Shown: in pieces, positions 45,801 to 57,100 of the stretch
Numbering within the stretch: position 1 is the first letter of the stretch
Layout: each line of letters begins with the position of its first letter
Assembly: GCA_905221605.1 (NCBI GenBank)
Contig: CAJNDS010002304.1
Coordinates: 250,001 to 314,000 of the forward strand
Origin: Symbiodinium natans
Lineage: Eukaryota; Sar; Dinophyceae; Suessiales; Symbiodiniaceae
Length of the DNA stretch: 64,000 nucleotides
Reading direction: 5' to 3'
Made by a program: the position numbers and the translations under genes
Notes under the pieces: model-generated
What the model saw: only the letters and a program-made list of their open reading frames with translations
The model's database searches: none
What the model was told of the DNA's origin: nothing

Positions 45801-46663
45801 TCTTCTCGCTTTTTCTCTGCTCTTTGCTTTCTTATGGAGGAGAGAATTGCAAACAGTCTCGCGAAGTCAGATTTGGGGCGGCACGCGTGCGCGTGGGGGT
45901 CTCCCACAAACCCCTCGAAAGAAAGAAAGAAAGCGGGCAGCCGTTCGTTGCGAAGGGGGTCTCGAGCCCTAGTGACCTAGTGCAGGCCTGAGTTCCCTGG
46001 GCTCGTTTTCCACTAGAGCGCGGTTGAGTTCCCTTATTCCTCAATTTTGCCTTCATCCCTCCCCAACTTTTCTGAGCAGAACGCACAAGAAAACACGAGG
46101 AGGGAATAACAGATGACAAAGATAAGTGCCCACACCCAGTCTCACTGCATTCATCCTCTAATCCTCTCTTCTTTCTCTTCTGTGGTTCTCTTCTTGCAGA
46201 ATGAAGATTTAAGAACACAAACCAATTTCACTACATTCATCCTCCCTCTTCCCTCTGCTCTCTCCCTTCTAGCTTTTGTCTCTTCTTGTTTTTCTTGCCG
46301 AAGAGAGAATGCATAGCACTAGATGAGCGAAGCACATGGACGAGAAGAGAGAGAAGCAAGTACTTGTTTATTCTGAGTTCCTCTGTTCCCTTCCTTTGCA
46401 TTCTTTAATCCCTCCCTCCGTTCCAACTTTTCTGTTCCTTCTTTCAAGGAGAAAAAAGAAGGTAAATACAAGGACGAAGACGGTTCCCCTGTCCACTTGC
46501 GCATGTTCTTTTGGTCTACCCATTCAGCTAGAAAGGAACAGACAACAGGGGGAAACACAAGGAACTAACAAGAGTGTCTGGTGCTTGACCGCACCCTGGT
46601 CCCTTGCTCTCAAAGGGCTACTGTATACTTTGCACACAAACTCCAACATCGAACCTCAAGGCT

Positions 46664-47742
46664 TTAAGGCCTTTCTGAAGCTGGCACATACGCATGAAAC
46701 TTCTTCAGCTTCGGGAAGTTTACTCGCTTAACCAACTTCCCGTACTCACAGTACGCAGTTTGTCGAAGCAAAGGTGCTTGCAGGGGTATTTTCATCTTCG
46801 TATAGCCGTCCGCATCTTGCCACCCGGCCCGAGTCGCACGTGCGATGGTCTCCGCTGTTTGGTCAAGCCACCACAAACGCCACGCTTGTTGCAAAGGTCC
46901 AAAGCCGCCTGCCTGGCAGAGAAGTGTTCATCTTTGGTACCCTCGCAGAATTTCGTCATGCAGTTCGCAATGGCATCTTCCAACGCATCAAAAGATTGAA
47001 ACTGACCACGTCGACAAAAGGACTCGGCAGCGCGAAGCACCCCAGGCAGATTAACAGTGGTGATCCCTGTTTGTCTGTACGCTTTAGATCTCCGCGAGCT
47101 CAAGATGATGTTCGTGAAATCCTTCTTGTCTTTGGCTTTCAGCAACTTCATTGCAACCCCCCTGGGACTTTGCATGTATCTGACGGCAAAACAAATCGCG
47201 ACAGACCAATAATCAGAACGAGCTTGTTTGACCACATCTTGTAGCTCCAGTGAAACAGCGTCTCTGAATCTGTCGATGTGACAGAAGCGGGTGGTGGACA
47301 TGGCTTCAAGGATCTCATTCAGCTTCGGAATGCTGTAGAACCTTTGTGGCAGGCATGCCTTTCCCAACCAAGGTCTTGGATGGCCCTGCTCTCTGCCAGA
47401 GTGTAGCTTGCGCAAAGATATTCGAAGTCTTCGATGCACAGCCCAATGCCACGCCAAGTCCTGTGACGGCTTATTTGTGGCAGGAAACGACCATTGCAAG
47501 AGCCCGAACGTTTCCTCATTCCACCCACGCCAGAACAGCCACCCTGTCTTGCGCCGTTTACAACTTTCCCGTGGGAACACTTCTTGCACAGACCTCGTCG
47601 TGACAGATTGTAAACGCCAGCGCGACGTACACCCTGGAGTCCACAGCTCTTGCATGTTGTCCATTGCGCATACGGCATTGTTTCTTAACGCCCAGAAAGA
47701 GAAGTCACAGTAGTGAGAACAGCTACAATACAGGCAGTGCAA
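46664..47742 (-). pseudogene. Frame-disrupted gene of unknown family inside the insertion
   Basis: Coding-like pieces alternate between minus frames. CKSCGLQGVRRAG to LCKKCSHGK (about 47650-47570) forms a CxxC...CxxC zinc-knuckle-like pair. GWLFWRGWNEETFGLLQWSF lies in a second frame. LCIEDFEYLCASYTLAESRA returns to the first. From about 47340 the second frame continues cleanly: SIPKLNEILEAM, FRDAVSLELQDVVKQA, SYWSVAICFAVRYMQS-like (actual DYWSVAICFAVRYM), LRAAESFCRRGQFQSFDALE. The last piece (GWQDADGYTKMKIPLQ to HAYVPASERP, 46894-46664) is in another frame. Several frameshifts without splice-like junctions suggest decay; poor sequence quality is possible. No known family recognised. Confidence 0.5.
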
Positions 47743-47989
47743 AGCGAGGGTATGGCTGGGGTGTTGTATTGTGAGGCGACGTCTTAAAAAAGGGGCCGTT
47801 GTGTTACATGCAACATCCGAAGACCATCAAGACTGCGACTCACGCCTTGTGCTGAAACTTTCGGCCGTTACGTTTGGGCTCTGCGAGACTGAGCCAAGAG
47901 AAACTGTAGCGACTGTGTACATCCTCAACAAGCCTTAAAACCTACCGTAGCTCTTTCCCACAAGGATCCCTGCCCCTCTTTGCAACAAA

Positions 47990-48513
47990 TGCTGCTTCAG
48001 GCAGCAAAGCTTTGTGCTTTGTCTCTTTGGAGGGGAACTTCGACACAAAGTCCTAGGGACCAGGGCCTGCAGTTTGTTTCTAGAACTGAGACCAGAAATC
48101 TTAGGGGCCAGGGCTTGCGACTTGTCTCTTTGGAGGAGAACTGAGACCAAACATCTTAGGGACCAGGGCTTGCGTCTCTTTGAGAAGAGCTGAGACCAAA
48201 ACTCTTGGGGACCAGGGCTTGCGATTTGACTTTTGGAGCAAATATTGACCCCAAAATCTTAGAGACCAGGGCTTATGATTTGACTCTTTGAAATTTGAAC
48301 CCAACATCTTAGGGACCAGGGCTTGCGATTTGACTCTTTGGAGCAAATATTGAACCCAAAATCTTAGGGACCAGGGCTTGCGATTTATCTCTTTGGTCAA
48401 TCGAAAAATCTTAGGGCTAGGGCTTGCGATTTGACCCTTTGGATTAAAAGTTGAACCCACTATCTCAGACCCTTTGGAGGAAAAACCCAACACTTTAGGG
48501 TCCAGGGCTTGCG
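47990..48513. repeat. Degenerate copies of the 55-bp satellite
   Basis: About nine diverged units around 'cttagggaccagggcttgcg' and 'atttgactctttggag', same orientation as the main array at 51871-53690, forming the right end of the insertion. Confidence 0.88.
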
Positions 48514-49524
48514 AAGCAAGCTAGATAACAGCAAGAAAAAGAAAGAGGAAGCCACGAGCAGAATGTACAAGAAACACACAAGGAAGGAATAACAAATGAT
48601 AAAGATAAGCGCCCTTTCTCAGTCTCACTGCATTCATCCTCCATGCGGTTCTCTTGTTACAGAATGAAGATTTAAGAACACAAACCAATCTCACCACATT
48701 CATCCTCCCTCTTCTCTCTGCTCTCTCCCTTCTAGCTGTTGTCTCGTCCTGTTTTTCTTATGGAGGAGAGAATGCATAACATTAGATGAGCGACGCGCAT
48801 GGACGGGAAGAGAGAGAGGCAAGTACTTGTTTGTTGCAGACGGTAGCCCTACTCTCCCCTAGGGCAGGGATGACTTCCCCTGTTCCCGTCCTTTTGCCTT
48901 CTTTAATCTCTCCCCTGCGTTCCAACTTTTCCGTTCCTTCGTTTAAGAAGAAGGGGGTATATACAAGGACGAAGACGGTTCCCCTGTGCCCCTGTCCAGC
49001 ATGAGCTTTTGATCTTCCCATTCAGCGAGAAAGGAACAGACGATAAGAGGAAAACAACAAACCTTTGACTAACCTGCGGTTCTTTCAGGAGAAAAAGGAG
49101 TCGGATAACAGGAGAAGAACAAGGAAGAGGTAAACGTGCAAATATGTCACTCTTCTATTTACACACTCTCCTCATCTCTCCTCTCTTCCCTTTCTTGCCT
49201 GTTGGAGAAGAAATGAGGAAGAAAATAAACCAAAAACTAATGGGGAGACGCCCTGATTCATTCTCACCGCCTTCATCCATCCTCTCCTCTGCTCTCTTAT
49301 CTTGCTCTCTTATCTCTCTTCTCGGGCTCTGTTCTTGCCGGAAAGCAAGATGAATGTCCAAGAACCCAAGATCATCTCGTTACCTTCGTCCTCGCTCTCA
49401 TCTCTTCTCGCTTTTTCTCTGCTCTTTGCTTTTCTTACGGAGGAGAGAATTGCAAACAGTCTCGCGGAGTCGGATTTGGGGCTGCACGCGTGCGCGTGAG
49501 GGTCTCCCCCCACAAACACCTCAA

Positions 49525-49650
49525 CGAAAGAAAGAACGAAAGAAAGAACGAAAGAAAGAACGAAAGAAAGAACGAAAGAAAGAAGAAAGACAAAAAAAGA
49601 AAGAAGGAAAGCACAAAGAAAAAAACAAACAAGGAAAGCAGGCAGCTGCT
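49525..49650. repeat. (GAAAGAAAGAAC)n purine array
   Basis: Five to six copies of a 12-bp purine unit, then AAAGAAA-rich sequence, within one copy of module II. The other module II copies carry only a short GAAAGAAAGAAAG here, so it expanded locally. Confidence 0.9.
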
Positions 49651-50223
49651 CGTTGCAAAGGGGGTCTCGGCTCCCCCTAGCGCAGGCCTGAGTTCCCTTG
49701 TTCCCTCCATTTTGTCACATGGACGAGAAAGGAGAGAAGCAGGCAGTTGTGTTGCAAAAAGTGGCCCCTCCCAGGGCTGAGTTCCCCTGTTCCCTCCAGT
49801 TTGTCTGCAATCCACCCCCCCTGAGTTCCAACAGTTCTGTTCAGATAGGACAAAACGGCTCCCCTGTTCATTTGTGCGTGTTCTTTCAACAGACTCATTC
49901 AGCGAGAAGGAACAGACAACAAGAGGAATACACCAAGGAATGAACAAAAGTGTTTTTTCGTTTTTCTTATCGAGGAGAGAAAGGGGTCGGAGAACAGGAG
50001 AAGGACAAAGAACAATTCAATTGTCGTAACTCTCCTCTCATCCCTTTCTTGCCTTTGGGAAGAAGAAAGAAAGAAGGAAAGAATAAACAACAAATTCTGA
50101 GAGGCGCCACTATTCAACCTCACTACCTTCATCCACCCTCGCCTCTCTTCTTCCTCTTCTTTGAATGTTTGTGTAAGGACACAAATCCATCTCACTACAA
50201 GTTCGTCCCGCTTCTCGGCGCCT

Positions 50224-50305
<82 letters not shown>

Positions 50306-50364
50306 CGCTCTTGTCTCTTCTTCTTGTTCTTCCTGGGGGCGGCCTTGGGCAAGGGGGGGCTGGA

Positions 50365-51010
50365 ATTTAAGTCGCCCTTAAGTTTTTGGAAAACTGAGCT
50401 CCCAAAATGACAAATCGCAGGCAGTGTCCCCCTTAAGTGTTTGGAAAATGGAGCCCCCAAAATGACAAATCGCAAGCAGTGCCCCCTTAAGTTTTGGAAA
50501 ACAGAACTTCCAAAATGACAAATCGCAAGCAGTGTCCCCCTTAAGTGTTCGGAAAACTGAGCTCCCAAAATGACAAATCGCAAGCAGTGTCCCCCTTCAG
50601 TTTTTGGAAACGGAGCTCCCACAAATCGCAAGCTGTGTCCCCCCTCATTTTTTTTTTGGTAAGCTGAGCTCCCAAAATGACAAGTCGCAAGCAGTGTCCC
50701 CCTGAAGTTTTGGAAAACAGAGCTTCCAAAATGACAAATCGCAAGCAGTGTCCCCCTTAAGTGTTTGGACAACTGAGCTCCCAAAATGATGAATCGCAAG
50801 CAGTGCCCCCCCTAAAGCTTTTGGAAACCTGAGCGCCCAAAATGACAATTCGCAAGCAGTGTGCCCCTTAAGCTTTTGGAAAACGGAGCTCCCAAAATGT
50901 CAAATCGCAAGCAGTGTCCCCCGAAAGTTTTTGAAAACGGAGCTCCCAAAATGACAAATCGCAAGCAGTGTCCCCCTTGCTGTAAGTTTTTGGAACACTG
51001 AGCTCCCACA
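50365..51010. repeat. ~55-bp tandem repeat with CAAATCGCAAGCAGTG core
   Basis: About eleven units built from 'ttaagtttttggaaaac', 'gagctcccaaaatga' and 'caaatcgcaagcagtgtc', with small length changes. The long minus frame across it (repeating ICHFGSSVFQ) is a by-product of unit lengths near multiples of three. Its reverse complement shares GCTTGCGATTTG with the satellite at 51.9 kb. Confidence 0.92.
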
Positions 51011-51757
51011 TAAATACTCAAGGTTAGATAGTTTAGATAGTTTAGGTGGTTTCGGGCCTTTCTACCCTGTCCCCCTGGCCCCCCCCTGGCCCGCCTGGCG
51101 CCCCTCGGGTTTTGCCCATGGCAAAGAGAAGATGGTACTCGTCTTCGTCTTTCCTCTCTTTCTAAGGAATAGAAGAGACCGGAAGCAAGGAGAGGGACGG
51201 ACCAAACAAGGCGCAAAGAAGGTGCATCTCTCCCCTGTCCCTTTTGAATGAGAAAGAACCATTCTTGCTCTTCACAGATAGGTGTCCTCCCACCTCTTCA
51301 GAAAATCTCCTTTCCCTTATTTTGCTTGTTGAAGCGAAAAAGAACAAGAACAGATAGAAAGAGAGGAAAGGGAAAGAATAAGTAAAGAATAAGTAAAGAG
51401 AGGAGCTCTTCACCCCTCTCTAGCAAATATGTGCTTTTCCTTCTCGGGGTGTGTCGCTTTTTCTCCCTTGAAGATGCAGAAAACGATTGAAAAAAGGACA
51501 CCCATTCCATCGCCCCTATGTATAGAGTGAGATACCATGAGCATCAGCTGCGTTTGCTGCCAATCCAAAACGGTGTCTCTTTAATCGCTTTCTGTGTCTT
51601 CAAACGAGCAAAAGGGATACCCCTAAGTGCTTTCTTTTGGGATGTCTTTTTTTGGCTTGAAAACACAGAAAACGTAAAAAGGACGCCTGCTTCCATCGCG
51701 CATAGAGTGAGATAGAGAGGCTGAGAATGGGTAGGGACAGGAAAGAGAGAAAGCTAA
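51011..51757. other. Spacer with one seed of the TTTAGATAG repeat
   Basis: GGTTAGATAGTTTAGATAG at about 51022 is a small copy of the 54-58.9 kb satellite. 51460-51535 and 51648-51715 are a diverged ~70-bp duplication (both contain 'cagaaaacg' and end in 'atagagtgagata'). No gene seen. Confidence 0.5.
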
Positions 51758-51759
51758 AG

Positions 51760-51800
<41 letters not shown>

Positions 51801-51819
51801 AAAAAAAAAAAAAAAAAAA
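51758..51819. repeat. ~60-bp poly(A) tract
   Basis: Nearly pure A with a single C at about 51800, preceded by AAGCTAAAG. It could be a retroposed tail or a slippage tract; no target-site duplication was identified. Confidence 0.95.
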
Positions 51820-51870
51820 AGGGCCTAAAGAAAAAACGAAAGAAAGAAAGATAGCGACAGAGATAGGGTT

Positions 51871-53690
51871 GCGATTTGGCTCTTTGGAGGAAAAATTGAA
51901 CCCAAAATCTTAGGGACCAGGGCTTGCGATTTGGCTCTTTGGAGGAAAACTTGAACCCAAAATCTTAGGGACCAGGGCTTGCGATTTGGCTCTTTGGAGG
52001 CAAACTTGAACCCAAAATCTTAAGGGACCAGGGCTTGCGATTTGGCTCTTTGGAGAAAAACTTGAACCCAAAACCTTAGGGACCAGGGCTTGCGATTTGG
52101 CTCTTTGGAGGAAAACTTGAACCCCAAATCTTAGTGACCAGGGCTTGCGATTTGGCTCTTTGGAGGAAAACTTGGACCGAAAATTTTAGGGACCAGGGCT
52201 TGCGATTTGGCTCTTTGGAGGAAAACTTGAACCCAAAATCTTAGGGACCAGGGCTTGCGACTTGGCTCTTTGGAGAAAAACTTGAACCCAAAATCTTAGG
52301 GACCAGGGCTTGCGATTTGGCTCTTTGGAGGAAACCTTGAACCCAAAATCTTAGGGACCAGGGCTTGCGATTTGGCTTTTTGGAGGAAAACTTGAACCCA
52401 AAATCTTAGGGACCAGGGCTTGCGATTTGGCTTTTTGGAGGAAAACTTGAACCCAAAATCTTAGGGACCAGGGCTTGCGATTTGGCTCTTTGGAGGAAAA
52501 CTTGAACCCAAAATCTTAGGGACCAGGGCTTGCGATTTGGCTCTTTGGAGGAAAACTTGAACCCAAAACCTTAGGGACCAGGGCTTGCGATTTGGCTCTT
52601 TGGAGGCAAACTTGAACCCAACATCTTAGGGACCAGGGCTTGCGATTTGGCTCTTTGGAGGAAAACTTGAACCCAAAATCTTAGGGACCAGGGCTTGCGA
52701 TTTGGCTCTTTGGAGAAAAAATTGAACCCAAAATCTTAGGGACCAGGGCTTGCGATTTGGCTCTTTGGAGGAAAACTTGAACCCAAAACCTTAGGGGCCA
52801 GGGCTTGTGGCTGGAGGAAAACTTGAACCCAAAATCTTAGGGACCAGGGCTTGCGATTTGGCTCTTTGGAGGAAAACTTGAACCCAAAATCTTAGGGACC
52901 AGGGCTTGCGATTTGGCTCTTTGGAGGAAAACTTGAACCCAAAATCTTAGGGACCAGGGCTTGCGATTTGGCTCTTTGGAGGAAACCTTGAACCCAAAAT
53001 CTTAGGGACCAGGGCTTGCGATTTGGCTTTTTGGAGGCAAACTTGAACCCAAAATCTTAGGGACCAGGGCTTGCGATTTGGCTTTTTGGAGGAAAACTTG
53101 AACCCAAAACCTTAGGGACCAGGGCTTGCGATTTGGCTCTTTGGAGGAAAACTTGAACCCAAAATCTTAGGGACCAGGGCTTGCGATTTGGCCCTTTGGA
53201 GAAAAACTTGAACCCAAAATCTTAGGGACCCGGGCTTGCGATTTGGCTCTTTGGAGGAAAACTTGAACCCAAAATCTTAGGGACCAGGGCTTGCGATTTG
53301 GCTCTTTGGAGGAAAACTTGAACCCAAAATCTTAGGGACCAGGGCTTGCGATTTGGCTCTTTGGAGGCAAACTTGAACCCAAAATCTTAGGGACCAGGGC
53401 TTGCGATTTGGCTCTTTGGAGGCAAACTTGAACCCAACACCTTAGGGACCAGGGCTTGCGATTTGGCTCTTTGGAGGAAAACTTGAACCCAAAATCTTAG
53501 GGACCAGGGCTTGCGATTTGGCTCTTTGGAGGAAAACTTGAACCCAAAATCTTAGGGACCAGGGCTTGCGATTTGGCTGTTTGGAGGAAAACTTGAACCC
53601 AAAATCTTAGGGACCAGGGCTTGCGATTTGGCTCTTTGGAGGAAAACTTGAACCCAAAATCTTAGGGACCAGGCCTTGCGATTTAGCGCT
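51871..53690. repeat. 55-bp tandem satellite, about 33 copies
   Basis: Unit begins GCGATTTGGCTCTTTGGAGG, continues AAAACTTGAACCCAAAATCT and ends TAGGGACCAGGGCTT. Period measured as 55 bp (51871 to 51926). Copies are mostly over 90% identical by eye; one unit near 52805 is shortened. 55 is not a multiple of three and every frame is closed, so it is non-coding. There are no spacers, so it is not a CRISPR array. Confidence 0.97.
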
Positions 53691-53727
53691 TTGGGTGAAA
53701 ACGTGAACTCAGAATCCCCCCCCCCCC

Positions 53728-53935
53728 ACTTTCGGATTTAAATTATTTAAATTATTTAAATTATTTGAGTGATTTAAATTATTCAAATTATTTAAACTAT
53801 TTAGATTATGTAAATTATGTAAATTATGTAAATTATTTGAATTATTGAATTCCCGGCCGAATTGAATAATTTAAATAATATAAATCCGAAACCTGCCCGT
53901 CAAATTTAAATTATGTAAATAGTTTAAGTCCGAAA
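53728..53935. repeat. TTTAAATTA 9-bp repeat remnant
   Basis: AT-rich TTTAAATTA/ATGTAAATT repeats with a CCCGGCCGAATT cap, like a decayed part of the giant palindrome at 35-36.4 kb. Begins after a C11 run near 53717. Confidence 0.85.
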
Positions 53936-53939
53936 AGGC

Positions 53940-54120
53940 GGGGGAGCCCGGGCCTCCCCCCAACACTAAATTACGAGCCCGGCCTCCCCCCAATACTAAA
54001 TTACGAGCCCGCACCTCCCCCCAATACTAAATTACGAGCCCGCGCCTCCCCCCAATACTAAATTACGAGCCCGGGCCTCCCGCAATACTAAATTACGAGC
54101 CCGCGCCTCCCCCCAATACT
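53940..54120. repeat. 31-bp tandem repeat
   Basis: Six copies of a unit containing ATTACGAGCCCG(C/G)(G/A)CCTCC and CCCCCAATACTAA. The last copy runs directly into the CTATCTAAA satellite. Confidence 0.93.
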
Positions 54121-57100
54121 ATCTAACCTCTGGCTGGGGGCGACCCAGAGCGAATTAAAACTTTCTAAACTATCTAAACTATCTAAACTATCTAACCTCT
54201 ATTTTGGGAAAAAAGGAGGTTAGATAGTTTAGATGGTTTAGGGGCTCGTCTCAACTATCTAAACTATCTAAACTGTCTAAACTATCTAACCTCCTTTTTT
54301 CCCAAAACCGAGGTTAGATAGTTTAGATAGTTTAGAGGCTCGTCTAAACTATCTAAACTATCTAACCTCCTTTTCTCCCAAAATGGAGGTTAGATAGTTT
54401 AGATAGTTTAGATAGTTTAGAAAGTTTCAAACCTCCTGGGGGCCTCCCCGGAAAGAGGTTAGATAGTTTAGATAGTTTAGATAGTTCAGGGGCTTCCTGA
54501 ACTATCTAAACTATCTAAACTATCTAACCTCTTTCCGGGGAGGCCCCCGGGAGGTTTCAAACTTTCTAAACTATCTAAACTATCTAAACTATCTAAACTA
54601 TCTAACCTCTGTTTCTCCCAAAATCGAGGTTAGATAGTTTAGATGGTTTAGGGGCTCGTCTAAACTATCTAAACTATCTAAACTATCTAAACTATCTAAC
54701 CTCCTTTTCTCCCAAAATCGAGGTTAGATAGTTTAGATAGTTTAGATAGTTTAGATAGTTTAGAAAGTTTCAAACCTCCTGGGGGCCTCCCCGGAAAGAG
54801 GTTAGATAGTTTAGATAGTTTAGATAGTTCAGGGGCTTCCTGAACTATCTAAACTATCTAAACTATCTAACCTCTTTCCGGGGAGGCCCCCAGGAGGTTT
54901 GAAACTTTGAAAACTATCTAAACTATCTAACCTCTTTCCGGGGAGGCCCCCAGGAGGTTTGAAACTTTCTAAACTATCTAAACTATCTAAACTATCTAAA
55001 CTATCTAACCTCCTTTTCTCCCAAAATCGAGGTTAGATAGTTTAGATAGTTTAGGGGCTCGTCTAAACTATCTAAACTATCTAAACTATCTAAACTGTCT
55101 AACCTCCTTTTCTCCCAAAATCGAGGTTAGATAGTTTAGATAGTTTAGATAGTTTAGATAGTTTAGATAGTTTAGATAGTTTAGAAAGTTTCAAACCTCC
55201 TGGGGGCCTCCCCGGAAAGAGGTTAGATAGTTTAGATAGTTTAGATAGTTTAGATAGTTTAGATAGTTTAGATAGTTCAGGGGCTTCCTGAACTATCTAA
55301 ACTATCTAAACTATCTAACCTCTTTCCGGGAAGGCCCCCAGGAGGTTTGAAACTTTCTAAACTATCTAAACTATCTAAACTATCTAACCTCCGTTTCTCC
55401 CAAAATCGAGGTTAGATAGTTCAGATAGTTTAGGGGCTCGTCTAAACTATCTAAACTATCTAAACTATCTAACCTCTGTTTCTCCCAAAATCGAGGTTAG
55501 ATAGTTTAGATAGTTTAGGGGCTCGTCTGAACTATCTAAACTATCTAAACTATCTAAACTATCTAAACTATCTTTCTCCCAAAATCGAGGTTAGATAGTT
55601 TAGATAGTTTAGATAGTTTAGAAAGTTTCAAACCTCCTGGGGGCCTCCCCGGAAAGAGGTTAGATAGTTTAGATAGTTTAGATAGTTCAGGGGCTTCCTG
55701 AACTATCTAAACTATCTAAACTATCTAACCTATCTAACCTCTTTCCGGGGAGGCCCCCAGGAGGTTTGAAACTTTCTAAACTATCTAAACTATCTAAACT
55801 ATCTAACCTCTGTTTCTCCCAAAATCGAGGTTAGATAGTTTAGATAGTTTAGGGGCTCGTCTAAACTATCTAAACTATCTAAACTATCTAACCTCCTTTT
55901 CTCCCAAAATCGAGGTTAGATAGTTTAGATAGTTTAGGGGCTCGTCTAAACTATCTAAACTATCTAAACTATCTAAACTATCTAAACTATCTAACCTCCT
56001 TTTCTCCAAAAATCGAGGTTAGATAGTTTAGATAGTTTAGATAGTTTAGAAAGTTTCAAACCTCCTGGGGGCCTCCCCGGAAAGAGGTTAGATAGTTTAG
56101 ATAGTTTAGATAGTTCAGGGGCTGCTGAATATCTAAACCCCTATCTAAAACTATCTAACCCTTTCCGGGGAGCCCCCCAGGCGGTTTGGAAATTCTAAAA
56201 AACTATCTAAAACTATCCTAAACTATCTAACTATCTAAACTAATCTAACCTCTGTTTCTCCCAAAATCGAGGTTAGATAGTTTAGATAGTTTAGGGGCTC
56301 GTCTAAAGTATCTAAACTATCTAAACTATCTAAACTATCTAACCTCCTTTTCTCCCAAAATCGAGGTTAGATAGTTTAGATAGTTTAGATAGTTTAGATA
56401 GTTTAGATAGTTTAGATAGTTTAGAAAGTTTCAAACCTCCTGGGGGCCTCCCCGGAAAGAGGTTAGATAGTTCAGATAGTTTAGATAGTTCAGGGGCTTC
56501 CTGAACTATCTAAACTATCTAAACTATCTAAACTATCTAACCTCTTTCCGGGGAGGCCCCCAGGAGGTGTGAAACTTTCTAAACTATCTAAACTATCTAA
56601 ACTATCTAAACTATCTAACCTCTGTTTCTCCCAAAATCGAGGTTAGATAGTTTAGATAGTTTAGATAGTTCAGGGGCTTCCTGAACTATCTAAACTATCT
56701 AAACTATCTAACCTCTTTCCGGGAAGGCCCCCAGGAGGTTTGAAACTTTCTAAACTATCTAAACTATCTAAACTATCTAAACTATCTAACCTCCGTTTCT
56801 CCCAAAATCGAGGTTAGATAGTTTAGATAGTTTAGGGGCTCGTCTAAACTATCTAAACTATCTAAACTATCTAAACTATCTAAACTATCTAACCTCTGTT
56901 TCTCACAAAATCGAGGTTAGTAGTTTAGATAGTTTTAGGGCTTTCGTCTGACCTATCTAAACTATAGAAACTATCTAAACTATCCTAACCTCCTTTTCTC
57001 CCAAAATCACGAGTTAGGATAGTTTAGAGTTTAGATAGTTTAGATAGTTTCAAACCTCCTGGGGGCCTCCCCGGAAAGAGGTTAGATAGTTTAGATAGTT

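Larger units (their letters stand above)
46578..48513. mobile_element. 1.94-kb insertion in the repeat array (possible mobile element)
   Basis: In other array copies the sequence runs AACAAGAGTGT(TT) directly into AAGCAAGCTAGATAA (for example 43235-43260). Here the two halves are split: AACAAGAGTGT ends at 46577 and AAGCAAGCTAG starts at 48514. The insert holds a decayed minus-strand ORF and, at its right end, about nine degenerate copies of the 55-bp satellite found at 51.9-53.7 kb. No terminal inverted repeat or clear target-site duplication was seen. Confidence 0.7.
42560..50340. repeat. Complex direct-repeat array (pyrimidine/purine-rich modules)
   Basis: Several modules recur in the same orientation. 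Module I (GAATGCATAACACTAGATGAG, then gcgaagcacatggacggga and an exon-like 'agttcccctgttcccttcc') occurs near 42987, 43491, 43999, 44991, 45187, 46311 and 48770; early spacing is about 505 bp. Module II (gaatgtccaagaacccaag) occurs at 44429, 45748 and 49350. Module III (gcaagctagataac) occurs near 43255, 43795 and 48515. Module IV (agatttaagaacacaaacc) occurs near 43895, 44884, 46204 and 48667. Module V (cggataacaggagaagaac) occurs near 42617, 44328, 45498 and 49103. Short frames of 60-145 codons recur on both strands but are disrupted between copies. No family recognised. Confidence 0.85.

Noticed and set aside
50110-50799. 229-codon minus frame with repeating ICHFGSSVFQ
   Set aside because: It results from a ~54-57-bp non-coding tandem repeat plus a CT tract, and neighbouring units break the frame.
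51871-53690. CRISPR-like regular repeat
   Set aside because: Units are contiguous, without unique spacers, and the genome is eukaryotic in character. It is a satellite.
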